A DNA stretch of 23,394 nucleotides from DAOUMF01 sp034411955 (GTDB lineage: Bacteria > Chloroflexota > Dehalococcoidia > SM23-28-2 > RBG-16-64-32): contig DAOUMF010000102.1 of assembly GCA_034411955.1 (NCBI GenBank), positions 1 through 23,394 on the forward strand, read 5' to 3'. Positions 1-8,058 of this stretch are shown piece after piece. Position 1 is the first letter of the stretch. Each line of letters begins with the position of its first letter. Position numbers and translations under genes: made by a program. Under the pieces are notes generated by a model. That model did no database searches. It had not been told where the DNA came from and saw only the letters and a program-made list of their open reading frames with translations.

Positions 1-260
1 TAGCACATGAGACGACGGACGTGGATCTGAGGACGGCCTTCTCCCCGTTCGGCAAGGTCGTCTCTGCCAAGATCGTCAGTGACCGTCGCGGGCGCACCAA
101 GGGATTCGGATACGTAGAGATGGCGGATGAGGAGGCGGCCGGCGTCGCCATGGAGTCCCTGCGAGGGACGCAGATCAACGGGCGCACCATGGACATCGTG
201 CTCGAAGACCGGGCGAGGAGACGCGGCGCCGGAAACGGCCGTCCGCGCCGGCGAAGATAG
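1..260 (+). CDS. RRM-domain RNA-binding protein, 3' part (5' end outside window)
   Basis: This is the end of a small single-RRM protein of the kind found in bacteria with about 80-110 residues. The RNP1 octamer is visible as KGFGYVEM, preceded by the beta2 segment VVSAKIVSD and followed by the alpha2/beta4 part ending in GRTMDIVLEDRARR. The tail is Arg/Gly-rich (RRRGAGNGRPRRRR), as in bacterial RRM proteins. A GTG at base 21 could be read as a start, but the frame is open to the window edge and the upstream residues (AHETTDVDLRTAF) match the family's loop before helix 1. The gene therefore begins left of the window and the RNP2 strand is missing from view. The expected role is single-stranded RNA binding, perhaps as an RNA chaperone. 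It is the only convincing plus-strand gene here. Family assignment is firm; the cellular target is unknown. Confidence 0.9.
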   Translation, partial: AHETTDVDLRTAFSPFGKVVSAKIVSDRRGRTKGFGYVEMADEEAAGVAMESLRGTQINGRTMDIVLEDRARRRGAGNGRPRRRR

Positions 261-450
261 GCCCGGGGGTAAGACTTCCCGCGGTCAGGTATGTCAGCCA
301 GATGGCTTGACGCCCCGGCAGGCAAGGGTACACTGTTTGTCAGATGCTCGGCACTGTTTCAGGCAGATGGCCGAAAAGGGACTCAGGTGACTCCTTTGGC
401 ACCGAAAGGTACCGTGCCCGAATCTGAGAGTGGCATAGATGGGCCGCAAA

Positions 451-480
451 GGCTCCCCTCCGCTTCCCAAGCGGAGAGCC
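451..480. repeat. Bulged inverted repeat (hairpin)
   Basis: CTCCGCTT (458-465) pairs perfectly with AAGCGGAG (469-476) across a CCC loop. GGCT (451-454) pairs with AGCC (477-480) outside a three-base bulge, giving 12 base pairs in all. It abuts the REP-like repeat that follows and may be part of the same element. A role as terminator for the RRM gene is possible, but no T-run follows. Confidence 0.6.
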
Positions 481-503
481 TGCCCTGAGCGGAGCCGAAG
501 GGG
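479..503. repeat. REP-like short repeat copy
   Basis: The core CCTGAGCGGAGCCGAAGGGG belongs to the 'cctgagcg(a)ag..gaaggg' class of small intergenic repeats seen in many Chloroflexota and deltaproteobacterial genomes (recalled, not searched). A related core, TCCTGAGCGAGCG, occurs at 17526-17538 in this window. It sits directly before the tRNA-like sequence. Confidence 0.45.
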
Positions 504-505
504 CC

Positions 506-533
506 GTGGGTTCGATCGCCATCGCCCGCTCCA
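506..533 (+). other. tRNA 3'-end-like remnant (T-arm, acceptor strand, CCA)
   Basis: The loop TTCGATC (511-517) fits the T-loop consensus. Four of five T-stem pairs form between 506-510 and 518-522; the G510/G518 pair is a mismatch. Counting on, seven acceptor-strand bases (523-529) and a discriminator T lead exactly to CCA at 531-533. The matching 5' acceptor strand (GCGGGCG) is not found upstream, and neither is a D-arm or anticodon arm, so this is not an intact tRNA. It may be a decayed tRNA or an attachment-site remnant, or chance resemblance. Confidence 0.3.
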
Positions 534-577
534 GTAGACATAAACTCTAGTTCAGAAGCCTGATTCTCGCTCGCTGA

Positions 578-612
578 ACCCCCGCCTCAGCCCTCTGCCT
601 CCGGACGGGGGT
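578..612. repeat. 7-bp inverted repeat, 21-base loop
   Basis: ACCCCCG (578-584) is perfectly complementary to CGGGGGT (606-612). It lies in the convergent gap downstream of both the RRM and peroxiredoxin genes and could be a weak bidirectional terminator. No T-tract is present on either side. Confidence 0.3.
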
Positions 613-742
613 AGCGTATCTCTAGCGTCCTCCGCTGACAAGGCATGCCACACGAGATGACCTGCCCAGACTATCGCCTGAGGCGGCCCCGTTTCGGCAC
701 CGCGATCCGGTTCGGCGCTGAGTTGGGGGCTTCCTCGCTGGG

Positions 743-1396
743 CTATTCGTTGGGTTGAGGCGTGATACGCAGATACGGCTTGAGTTCTTTGTAGCCCATT
801 GGAAAGAGCTCGTCGGCCTCCTTATTGCGGATGGAGGGCAGAATTACGACGTCTTCGCCGAGCTTCCAGTTCGCGGGTGTCGCGATCTTCTTGTCGTCTG
901 TGAGCTGCATCGAGTCGATCACTCGGAGCAATTCGTCGAAGTTGCGCCCTGTCGCGGCGGGGTAAGTGTGTATTAGTCGCACCGTCTTCTTCGCATCAAT
1001 GATGAATACGGATCGCACCGTCTCGGTTGGGTGCGCGTTTGGGTGAATCATGTCATACAACTGCGCGACTTTCCGGTCCGCATCAGCGAGCAGTGGGAAG
1101 TTGAGCTCTACTCCCTGGGTCTCAGCTATGTCGCGTGCCCACATGTTATGGCGGAAAAGTGGATCGACGCTGAGGCCGATCACCTTCACGTTGCGTTTGT
1201 CGAATTCTGGCTTCAGGCGTGCCACCATTCCCAGTTCGGTTGTGCAGACTGGAGTGAAGTCAGCGGGATGCGAGAAGATGACTGCCCAGCTGTCCCCCAT
1301 CCACTCGTAGAGATGGATGGGCCCCTGCGTTGAATCCTGCGTGAAGTCTGGGGCTTTGTCTCCCAGTCGCAGCGAAGCTGATCCCGGAAGATTCAC
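743..1396 (-). CDS. 1-Cys peroxiredoxin (Prx6 family)
   Basis: This cytoplasmic thiol peroxidase reduces H2O2, organic hydroperoxides and possibly peroxynitrite. The peroxidatic cysteine lies in PVCTTELG, about residue 51 from the chosen start, preceded by FSHPADFT as in PRDX6-type proteins. The C-terminal part has YPAATGRNFDELLRV and the closing ANWKLGEDVVILP segment that defines this subfamily, and there is no second resolving-cysteine motif. I take the GTG at 1396 as the start, giving 217 residues, the family's normal length. The frame stays open to 1594, but those 66 extra residues are Arg-rich and unlike any peroxiredoxin. No strong Shine-Dalgarno site precedes the GTG. A perfect TTGACA lies about 30 bases upstream without a good -10 partner. 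The gene appears monocistronic. Confidence 0.93.
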   Translation of the reverse strand: MNLPGSASLRLGDKAPDFTQDSTQGPIHLYEWMGDSWAVIFSHPADFTPVCTTELGMVARLKPEFDKRNVKVIGLSVDPLFRHNMWARDIAETQGVELNFPLLADADRKVAQLYDMIHPNAHPTETVRSVFIIDAKKTVRLIHTYPAATGRNFDELLRVIDSMQLTDDKKIATPANWKLGEDVVILPSIRNKEADELFPMGYKELKPYLRITPQPNE

Positions 1397-1603
1397 TCGG
1401 CGGCTAGTTCGCCCATCTCTTGCTGCCCTTGTCAACGACTCGACCTCGTCACCCCTTGACTTCTCGGCACCGTATTCGTGTTGTGACAGCACGGTCCTTG
1501 ACCTCCCATCCGCGCGGCCCCGCCGCACGAACATCTGCTTGTTTCGCCGGCCCGTTTCGCCAAGCGGTAGCCCACGAGGCCCGCCCAGCGTCAATTAGTA
1601 CTC

Positions 1604-1983
1604 TCACTCCTCATCCGCTGGCTCGTTCTGCCAGGAGGGGAGAGGAAGTTGAAGCTGTACGAACAGAGCATAGCTGCTTAAGCGTACACAGTCAATAGCG
1701 TACTGTGGCTTTCGCGGGCGATTTCGGTCGTGGGGAGGCAAATCTCCATCCGCATCTGCGCAGGTCAAGCGGTCAACCACACACGCTGGTAGTGCAGGCC
1801 ACCCAGCGCCTAGCGAGTCACCGTCATCATCGTCGTCGCAGGCGTTGCCGAGCTCGTCGGCGACCACGCTGGAGCCCACGGCGGCGAGGGCCTTGTCCGT
1901 GTTCTTCTGCTCGGTGTTTCACAACCGCAGGGGGACTTCTCCGGGAAATCGAGCGCGCCGTCGGGAGTTGGGTCTCCGTCCAG
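1604..1983 (-). pseudogene. Remnant of a thrombospondin type 3-repeat (calcium-binding) secreted protein
   Basis: Two out-of-frame pieces read as TSP3-type sequence. Piece one begins at 1983 (LDGDPTPDGALDFPEKSPCG). Piece two begins at 1912 (EQKNTDKALAAVG, then SSVVADELGNACDDDDDGD). The second matches the aspartate-rich 'NTD..ELGNACDDDDDnDG' repeats of surface proteins common in Chloroflexota, from family knowledge. The frame offset between them and a stop just upstream of piece two show a frameshift or deletion where the usual DNCP-type segment should be. After DDDDDGD the similarity fades, and the frame ends at 1604. The remnant starts about 25 bases after the stop of the Asp-box gene, so it may be a former downstream gene or a detached C-terminal region. 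Bases 1397-1603, between it and the peroxiredoxin start, hold nothing I can identify. Confidence 0.55.
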
Positions 1984-2008
1984 GAGCGATCTGGCCGTGA
2001 CGGAAGGT

Positions 2009-4102
2009 CTACGGCGGCACGATGTCCATCATCACGTCCGACTGGCGGACAAGGGGAGTCCCATTGCGGGCGTCGGTCCAGAAAGGATAGGTGGTGCCGT
2101 CAGGGCCGATGGCTATGCCGTTGTAGTCACCCATGAAAAGGCCACTCTCAAAGGCCCAGTTCATGTTGGAGGGTGCCTCGGTGAGGCGGATGTCAATCCA
2201 GGTGGCGCCGCCATCATGGGAGCGTGCCAGGTAGGTGTGGGTGTAGCGGTTGAAGGGATCATCCCGGCGGTCGTAGAAGATCACGTCCACCCGCCCATCA
2301 GGCGCGACCGCAGCAAAGGGGAACCACTGATCCTTGTCGTTGGCCAGCGGATCCTGGTTCACCCTCAGCGGCAAGGACGAATCGTCGGCTGGGTTCGCCC
2401 AGGTCACACCCCCATCGGTGGACTTGACGATGAAGACGTCGAGGTCAGTGCTGGTACCGGTCGGGCAGGCGAAGGAGTCGGCGGGCTGCTGGGTGACGGG
2501 GGTGGGGAAGGGGAACTCGGAGCCGTTTCGGTTATCGACGAAGACCACGTAGAGGGTATTGCCTGTCGCATCGGAAGGGTCCAGGGCCAGGTTGCCGGCG
2601 GTGGCCAGGCGGAAGTTAGAGTTACAGACAGTGGGCTGACCCAAGGCGTTCACAGGCAGGTCGTTTTCCCCATCCATCATGCCTGCCACCCGATAGGGCC
2701 CGCTGACGGCCAGGGTGTCGGGGTCTACCTTGGTCAGCAGGTACTGGTTGCGGTAGCCATCGGCGGCGCCCTGGAACTGCTGGTTGATGAATGCCACGTA
2801 CAGGGTCCCGTCCGGGCCCACGGCGATGTTGGAGAACTGGCTTTCCGAGCAACGACTTTGCTGTGCGCTGTTCGCACCGTCATCGAGCGCATCGCCGGTC
2901 GCCGGTAGCGCGCTCGGGCGTCTCTCCTCCGCGAGGGCGGTAGGAGAAGCCGAAGGCGAGGGCTCGCGCGCCGCGGCTGGCTCCTGAGTCCCCTGCTGGC
3001 TGGGCTCCTGCGTGGGTGTGGGCGTGAACGTGGACGTAGCCGTGGGTATGGGCGTCGGGGTTGGCTCCTCGACCTGATTGGCGCAGAGCGACTGGGATAA
3101 GCCGCTGACTTCAATGGGGCCTGACCACGTCAGGGCGTTGTCGTCGGAGTAGGCCATCATGATGGGGGACTCGCGGTATCTGCCGCCTTGGAACTTGAAG
3201 CGGCTCCAGGTCACGTACACTCGGCCATCGTGGGGCCCGCCGCTCGTGTCTACAGTCAGCCACGGCTTATCGTTGAAGACGTCGCAGTCGTCGGCATCGC
3301 TCCAGTAGATGGGAGTGAATAGGCCGTCGGGAGGCAGCAGCGGCGGCACCACCGGACGAGCCCAGGTCAGGCCGTTGGTGGAGCGGCTGACGAAGATGCC
3401 ATGCTCGCAGAAGCTGGCGCTGACCCCCAGGTAGGCGTAGTAGACGACGGGCGCGCCTTCCGCCAGACCGGGGGTGCCTGGGCGGGCCCGGCCGAAGGCG
3501 AGCACCGGATCGCCGGTGCCGAAGGGCGGCTCCAGGAAGTCCACATCCACCGCCTCTTTCGGGATGTCCGCCCCTCTCCGGGCGATCCCCGCGTTATCCT
3601 GGCCACGAGTCGCCGCCAGGAGCGGGTAGGGTGGAATGCCGTCCGTCCACGTGTGGCCCCCGTCGAACGAGGTGTAGAAGGCGGCGCCGATGGGGGCGCC
3701 CAGCCGGTAGTCGTTCGCCCCTCCGACCAGCATGTTGGGCGACCACGGGTTGACGACGACGATCGTCTCGTTCTGCGGGCGAAGGCTGAAGTCCTGGTTG
3801 ACCTTGATATCGGCGCCGGCGGCCTGCCCGACGAAGGCCAGCTGGCCTTCCAGACCCGAAACGGCGGCGTCGCTCTCCAGAAGGCTCTCGGCGAGCGACC
3901 GCGGGGCGATTCCCTGTTCCTCTGCAAACCGCGACAGCAGGGCAACTGAGGATAGTGGTGGCCCCTTGTGTCGGGGCTCCGCGACGCCGCCTTGGGGCAA
4001 AACGCCGAGGAAGATAACGGCCGCCACAGCAATCGCAAGGAGGAGTGATCGCCTCAGCGGCCTGCCGCCCTGCCGCAAGTCTGGAATCTGTCGCAACCTC
4101 AT
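2009..4102 (-). CDS. Secreted Asp-box (BNR/sialidase-fold) beta-propeller protein
   Basis: An Arg-rich start and a hydrophobic segment (about residues 20-37) indicate export or membrane anchoring. At least three Asp-boxes (S-x-D-G-G-x-T-W) are clear: SFDGGHTWTDG, STDGGVTWANP and SHDGGATWIDI. Two more are degenerate (SRSTNGLTW, SDDNALTW). Repeats of this kind build beta-propellers, and they do not by themselves imply sialidase activity. Between two propeller segments sits a linker of about 75 residues rich in Pro, Thr, Ser and Ala (bases about 2846-3082), containing LPATG and flanked by two cysteines. I prefer the ATG at 4102 (697 residues). A GTG at 4114 in the same frame is possible, but it would lie only about ten bases after the predicted transcription start. 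The protein ends in MMDIVPP. Its substrate or ligand is unknown. Confidence 0.82.
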   Translation of the reverse strand: MRLRQIPDLRQGGRPLRRSLLLAIAVAAVIFLGVLPQGGVAEPRHKGPPLSSVALLSRFAEEQGIAPRSLAESLLESDAAVSGLEGQLAFVGQAAGADIKVNQDFSLRPQNETIVVVNPWSPNMLVGGANDYRLGAPIGAAFYTSFDGGHTWTDGIPPYPLLAATRGQDNAGIARRGADIPKEAVDVDFLEPPFGTGDPVLAFGRARPGTPGLAEGAPVVYYAYLGVSASFCEHGIFVSRSTNGLTWARPVVPPLLPPDGLFTPIYWSDADDCDVFNDKPWLTVDTSGGPHDGRVYVTWSRFKFQGGRYRESPIMMAYSDDNALTWSGPIEVSGLSQSLCANQVEEPTPTPIPTATSTFTPTPTQEPSQQGTQEPAAAREPSPSASPTALAEERRPSALPATGDALDDGANSAQQSRCSESQFSNIAVGPDGTLYVAFINQQFQGAADGYRNQYLLTKVDPDTLAVSGPYRVAGMMDGENDLPVNALGQPTVCNSNFRLATAGNLALDPSDATGNTLYVVFVDNRNGSEFPFPTPVTQQPADSFACPTGTSTDLDVFIVKSTDGGVTWANPADDSSLPLRVNQDPLANDKDQWFPFAAVAPDGRVDVIFYDRRDDPFNRYTHTYLARSHDGGATWIDIRLTEAPSNMNWAFESGLFMGDYNGIAIGPDGTTYPFWTDARNGTPLVRQSDVMMDIVPP

Positions 4103-4131
4103 AGCAGAAGCCACCGCACACCCGCCCCCGC

Positions 4132-4160
4132 ATTGTCTGTCAATTCTTAGAAATAGTCAA
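4132..4160 (-). promoter_or_regulatory. Putative sigma-70 promoter of the Asp-box gene
   Basis: On the minus strand TTGACT (4160-4155) is followed, after exactly 17 bases, by GACAAT (4137-4132). The -10 hexamer ends 29 bases before the ATG at 4102. The surrounding sequence is A/T-rich compared with its neighbourhood. The match is 5/6 and 4/6 to the consensus. Confidence 0.45.
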
Positions 4161-4265
4161 GTTTAGTCCGTGAGGCTGCTCGCCCATTCGGCACGAACCT
4201 CGCAGAGCGCTCCCCGCAGGTTGTGGGAAGCGGCATCCCCTGGTGCATGCGCTCTGGCTGTCACT

Positions 4266-6767
4266 TCACCGTCGTCTCCACGGCCGCCGAACGATCTCCC
4301 AGAACAGAGGGCCGCGGAGGCCGATCCAGAGGCGGCCGAGTCGCTCTCTGTCCCCCGCGCTGACATCGCCGCGTCCGAATCTCGACCTGTTGTAGGCCTG
4401 CGCGAGCAAATCGATGTTGTGGGCTCTGCGGACCCTGCGCTCCAGAAAGCGTGCGAACTCGCTTGGGGTCTGGCCAGTCCGCGGCGGCTGCCCGGCCCAG
4501 GAGGCGACGCGCACGACCTTCTCCCAGACCTGTTGAGGGTACGGCAGCCCGGCCACGGATCGCCGCCATGCCACGGCGGCAGCGCCAGCTACGACAGCCG
4601 CGAGCCCGGCCGCTACCAAGGTGACCCATGGCCATGATCCGTAGCGGCTCCCGGAGCCGCCGGACGTCGAGCTGTCACCAGGAGCGGCGTCATCGTCTGG
4701 GGTAGTGGGGAAAAGGGCGCCACCGAAGAGGTCTAGGTCTCCCAGGTCCTGGAAGCTATCCGGTAGCACGGGGATCCCATGGGAGCCTTCGCCGGAGCGC
4801 AGCTCCGCGGGCCGATCCGGTGAGGGGTTGAACTCCACCCATCCGTGGTCGGGGAAGTAGACCTCCACCCAGGCGTAGGCGTCCTGGCCCTGCACGATGT
4901 AGGCGGACGAATCTTCGTTGAAGTCCCGGCTATCGATGACGAAGCCGACGGCCAGGCGAGAGGGGATGCCTAGGTGACGCAGCATCACCACCATGGCTGA
5001 GGCGTGATAATCGAAGTAACCGCGGCGGGCCTCGAACAGAAAGTAGTCTACGGTGTCCTGACCCGGCGGGGTATCGCCGACAGCGTAGTCGACGGGGTAC
5101 CGACGCAGGTATGACTCGATTGCCTTAGCCCGACCGTAGTCGCTGGCCTCCTGCCCGGCGACATACCAGGCTAGTTGAGAAACCCGAGCGGGCATATCCG
5201 GCAGGTCCAGGTATGCCGCGAGGACCCAGGCTGGATACCGTGACGAGGCCTCGCGCAGTTCCTCCGGTGGGACGTCATTCACGAACCCCAGAACACTGTA
5301 GGATTCACCTTCCTGGAGCCTTTCCCTAGGGCTGACCACGGGAAAGTCCGGGATCTGATACGAGGGGACGGCTCCCACCCCAAGCACGCGATCGCCATCG
5401 CCGCGGAGCACGTACAGGCCTGTCCAGCCGGGGGGTGTCAGCTCCAGCACCTCCTCGTCGCTGAGGGAGGCGCCGCCGTCCTCCGCCACGTAGACCACCG
5501 ATCCGCGTGGCGCCGTTCCCGGGTTGGCGACAGCCCTGACGCGCAGCTCCGTCGCAGACCCCTCTGACAGACCGGCTCGCGCTGGCACGTCGGCGGACAG
5601 AGGCTGGCCGGGGGTGAATAGCACGGTGCCAACAACGCTTTTGGCCTCCACCGTCACCGAAACGGGGACGATGCGGCCGCGGGAGCTGAAGTCGCCCAGC
5701 CGCCGTGCGGTGTCCAGGGCCGGCGGCAGGTCCACCTCTCGACGCGGGCTGGCCTTCCAGCCGCCGGAGGCGTACTCATCATAGACGGCGCCGCGGAGGA
5801 TGATGGGGCCCTCCATAGACGGGTCAGCCACCTGCACCGAAAGCAGCTCGCGTTCGCTGAGATCGATGGAGCCCTGGAACGGGAGAATAGCAGTGAAGTC
5901 GTGAACGGGCGCTGTCCCCTTGAAGTGGAGAGGCCCGGCCAGGCGAACGAAGTGAACGCCGAGGCCCTCCAGCCGCTGGACGAAGGCATCGACCGGGCCG
6001 GGGGTGGAGAAGGGTCCCACAGGGGCTATCCAGGCTGCAGCCATAAGGAACAAGGCGGCCCACGTGGTGAAGTGGAGGAAAGAGAGGCTGATCAGGGGCG
6101 GGTAGCCAACGCCTTCGGCCCGCCACTGCCGCAACCGGGTCATCAGATTGGTCCGCATCACCAGGGTCAGGCCGAACACCGCGTACAGGAACACCGCGAA
6201 CGGTAGGTGGTCGCTCATGAACAGGAGGCTCAGGAACAGCGCCACCCCGCCAGGGATGAGCCCCACCCAAGCATTGTGCCAGCGGTAGATGCTCCATCCG
6301 AACAGGAAGACGCCCACCCATGTCACGCCTACCATCATCACGTTGAACGGAAGCGAGTCGTTGCTGATGCCACCAGTGAACGCCAGGTGGAACCACGTCT
6401 CAAAGCGGAAGTAGATCGCGTCCACCCTCTGTTCAAGGTTGCCGGAGCCGACCATCTCCAGCGTCTGCCAGAACGTGACGCCGGCCCCTGCCGTCACCGC
6501 CAGCGGCCAGGCGAGGAGCGTGGGCAGAGGTGCACGGGCCACCAGCAGAGCGAATAGCAGGGACAGCAGGCCGACGAGGCCGAGGGCGGGCATGTCACTG
6601 GACCAGCCGGCGCTCTCTATGGACATCACGACGCCTAGCATCGCTCCGAGAGCGAGGCCGAAGGTGAGCCAGTCCTCCCAGTCGAGGAAGCGGTCGATCA
6701 GACGCGCAGGGCGAATCGGCCGTGATGCAGCCGACGCCCGCAGCCGTGCCCATCCCATCTCCACCAT
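4266..6767 (-). CDS. Membrane transglutaminase-like protein with DUF4129-type C-terminus; catalytic residues substituted
   Basis: This 833-residue protein has the architecture of TgpA/YebA-type proteins. Several membrane segments lie between about residues 33 and 250. An extracytoplasmic region leads to a transglutaminase-like fold (about 530-650), followed by a membrane span (about 711-733) and a cytoplasmic DUF4129-like tail. The core is recognisable as RRGYFDYHASAMVVMLRHLG and YAWVEVYFPDHGWVEFNPSP. Family members normally have GYC, HAWVEV and an acidic residue in the last motif. Here the positions are Phe585, Tyr631 and Asn647, so the Cys-His-Asp triad is absent and protease or transglutaminase activity is unlikely. 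The ATG at 6767 lies two bases after the upstream DUF58 stop, which suggests translational coupling. The trio with MoxR and DUF58 is widespread; a structural or scaffold role is my inference. Confidence 0.88.
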   Translation of the reverse strand: MVEMGWARLRASAASRPIRPARLIDRFLDWEDWLTFGLALGAMLGVVMSIESAGWSSDMPALGLVGLLSLLFALLVARAPLPTLLAWPLAVTAGAGVTFWQTLEMVGSGNLEQRVDAIYFRFETWFHLAFTGGISNDSLPFNVMMVGVTWVGVFLFGWSIYRWHNAWVGLIPGGVALFLSLLFMSDHLPFAVFLYAVFGLTLVMRTNLMTRLRQWRAEGVGYPPLISLSFLHFTTWAALFLMAAAWIAPVGPFSTPGPVDAFVQRLEGLGVHFVRLAGPLHFKGTAPVHDFTAILPFQGSIDLSERELLSVQVADPSMEGPIILRGAVYDEYASGGWKASPRREVDLPPALDTARRLGDFSSRGRIVPVSVTVEAKSVVGTVLFTPGQPLSADVPARAGLSEGSATELRVRAVANPGTAPRGSVVYVAEDGGASLSDEEVLELTPPGWTGLYVLRGDGDRVLGVGAVPSYQIPDFPVVSPRERLQEGESYSVLGFVNDVPPEELREASSRYPAWVLAAYLDLPDMPARVSQLAWYVAGQEASDYGRAKAIESYLRRYPVDYAVGDTPPGQDTVDYFLFEARRGYFDYHASAMVVMLRHLGIPSRLAVGFVIDSRDFNEDSSAYIVQGQDAYAWVEVYFPDHGWVEFNPSPDRPAELRSGEGSHGIPVLPDSFQDLGDLDLFGGALFPTTPDDDAAPGDSSTSGGSGSRYGSWPWVTLVAAGLAAVVAGAAAVAWRRSVAGLPYPQQVWEKVVRVASWAGQPPRTGQTPSEFARFLERRVRRAHNIDLLAQAYNRSRFGRGDVSAGDRERLGRLWIGLRGPLFWEIVRRPWRRR

Positions 6768-6769
6768 GG

Positions 6770-8047
6770 CTAGCGTACCTTCGTTCTCTGCCGCTCCCAG
6801 ATATGTCTCGTGGATGCGCCGTTTGGCGCCAGGGCGAGGGAGAGATCGTCACCACAGCGCACAAGGTAAGTGGGGACGCCGCTGGCGACCAGGGTGCTGA
6901 ACGGCAGCAGGGCGCTCTCCGCCGCGCCGAAGCTGCCGGGCTCCAGCATGACAGCCGCGGCACGGGCGCCCTGCTGCGCCATGCCCTGGAGCACTCCTAC
7001 CCAGCCTTCATCCGTCGAGCAGGTGATTACCACCACGGTGCTGTGCCGCCCGAACCGTCGCGCCTCCTCTTGGAGCACCCGCGACAGAGGCTTCTCACCC
7101 TCGGCCCTGGCCAAGGCCAGCGCCTCCAGTACGCGCATGTGCTGCTTGGGGCCGCGAACGGGGTCCAGGATGAACGTCTCCCGCCCGTAGAGGAGGAGCC
7201 CCAGCATGCGGTTGGCTTGAAGAAAGTGATTGGCCAGGGAGGCTGCCACCCTCACGCCGTACTCCTCCGTGCTGTCGTCGCCGAGGCCGACCTGGACGGC
7301 TGCCTGGAGATCGAGGAGCAGCCATATCTCGCTGGAGGGGTGCATCTCGAACGTCTTCACCATCAGCCGGTTGAGGCGGGCGGTGGAGCGCCAATGGATG
7401 CGGTTGTAGCTATCACCTGGCTGATATTCGCGGACGCTGGCCGCGTTGGGAGTCACATAGTGGGTCGGGCGGCGCACGGTGCCTTCGCCCGGGAGTTGGG
7501 CGGGCGGTATCCAGAAGTTCGACAGCTCCTCCGGCCGTGGGAGGACGAGGAGAGAGTGGCTGGGACCATAGCTGCGACTGAAGCGGAATAGGCCGAAGGG
7601 ATCGCCAGTGGTGACTCGCACGGGCCCCATGGAGAAGGCACCTCGACGGTTGCACGGTACGCTCGCCTCCCAACTGCGCTGACCGCGAGCGGACAGGCTG
7701 ACGACCGTGCGGGCTGGCCCGCCCGGCATGTCCGTTAGGTCCTCCACCTCTAGCCACAACTTGGTGTAGAAGGTGCGGTTGGAGAGGTGAACGCGAGCTT
7801 CGGTGCGCTGGCCCACTTGGACACGATGACTGGTGCGTTCCACGCTGACCCTGAGCCCGCGCACGTTGGCGATGGTCCAGATGAGGGCAACGGGGATGAG
7901 GCCGCCAACGAGGTAGGCTGCGCGGTAGAACAGCCAGTAGCCACTCACCATCGCCAGGCCCAGCAGCGTGCCGAACACGGTGAGGGCGAACAACAGGTTC
8001 TGATTGCGCCAGAGCAGCCTACCCAGGCTCGCTAATGCGCTCCTCAC
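6770..8047 (-). CDS. DUF58 (von Willebrand A-like) protein, MoxR-associated
   Basis: The N-terminus has two closely spaced hydrophobic segments (about residues 15-60), followed by a beta-rich region and the DUF58 signature REYQPGDSYNRIHWRSTARL (about 205-225). The domain continues with IWLLLDLQAA, the start of the von Willebrand A-like fold. I choose the GTG at 8047 (425 residues) because AGAGG lies about six bases upstream and it falls 11 bases after the moxR stop. A longer GTG start at 8107 would overlap moxR by 49 bases. DUF58 proteins accompany MoxR ATPases and transglutaminase-like membrane proteins, and are thought to help assemble or mature other proteins at the membrane. No specific client is evident here. 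Confidence 0.88.
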   Translation of the reverse strand: MRSALASLGRLLWRNQNLLFALTVFGTLLGLAMVSGYWLFYRAAYLVGGLIPVALIWTIANVRGLRVSVERTSHRVQVGQRTEARVHLSNRTFYTKLWLEVEDLTDMPGGPARTVVSLSARGQRSWEASVPCNRRGAFSMGPVRVTTGDPFGLFRFSRSYGPSHSLLVLPRPEELSNFWIPPAQLPGEGTVRRPTHYVTPNAASVREYQPGDSYNRIHWRSTARLNRLMVKTFEMHPSSEIWLLLDLQAAVQVGLGDDSTEEYGVRVAASLANHFLQANRMLGLLLYGRETFILDPVRGPKQHMRVLEALALARAEGEKPLSRVLQEEARRFGRHSTVVVITCSTDEGWVGVLQGMAQQGARAAAVMLEPGSFGAAESALLPFSTLVASGVPTYLVRCGDDLSLALAPNGASTRHIWERQRTKVR

Positions 8048-8058
8048 GTTGCGCCTCT

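Larger units (their letters stand above)
261..742. other. Gene-free stretch with hairpins and a repeat
   Basis: No open frame here resembles a protein. The stretch lies between two convergent genes (RRM on plus, peroxiredoxin on minus). It holds a bulged hairpin at 451-480, a REP-like repeat at 479-503, a tRNA-3'-end-like sequence at 506-533 and a long-loop inverted repeat at 578-612. No T-tract marks a clear terminator for either gene, although the hairpins are placed where termination is expected. Confidence 0.6.

Noticed and set aside
506..533. Intact tRNA or tmRNA gene
   Set aside because: Only a 3'-end-like part exists; no 5' acceptor strand, D-arm or anticodon arm, and no tmRNA tag reading frame upstream.
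1397..1594. N-terminal extension of the peroxiredoxin frame
   Set aside because: Sixty-six Arg-rich residues absent from the family; the GTG at 1396 gives the normal length.
2893..2907. LPATG as a sortase anchor signal
   Set aside because: It is mid-protein, with no following hydrophobic segment or basic tail, and propeller sequence continues for about 290 residues.
1997..2908. 303-residue plus-strand open frame opposite the Asp-box gene
   Set aside because: Antisense shadow of Asp-box coding sequence, rich in Gly and Val.
2009..4102. Sialidase activity for the Asp-box protein
   Set aside because: Asp-boxes mark the fold only; I cannot see the arginine triad and Tyr/Glu set of true sialidases with confidence.
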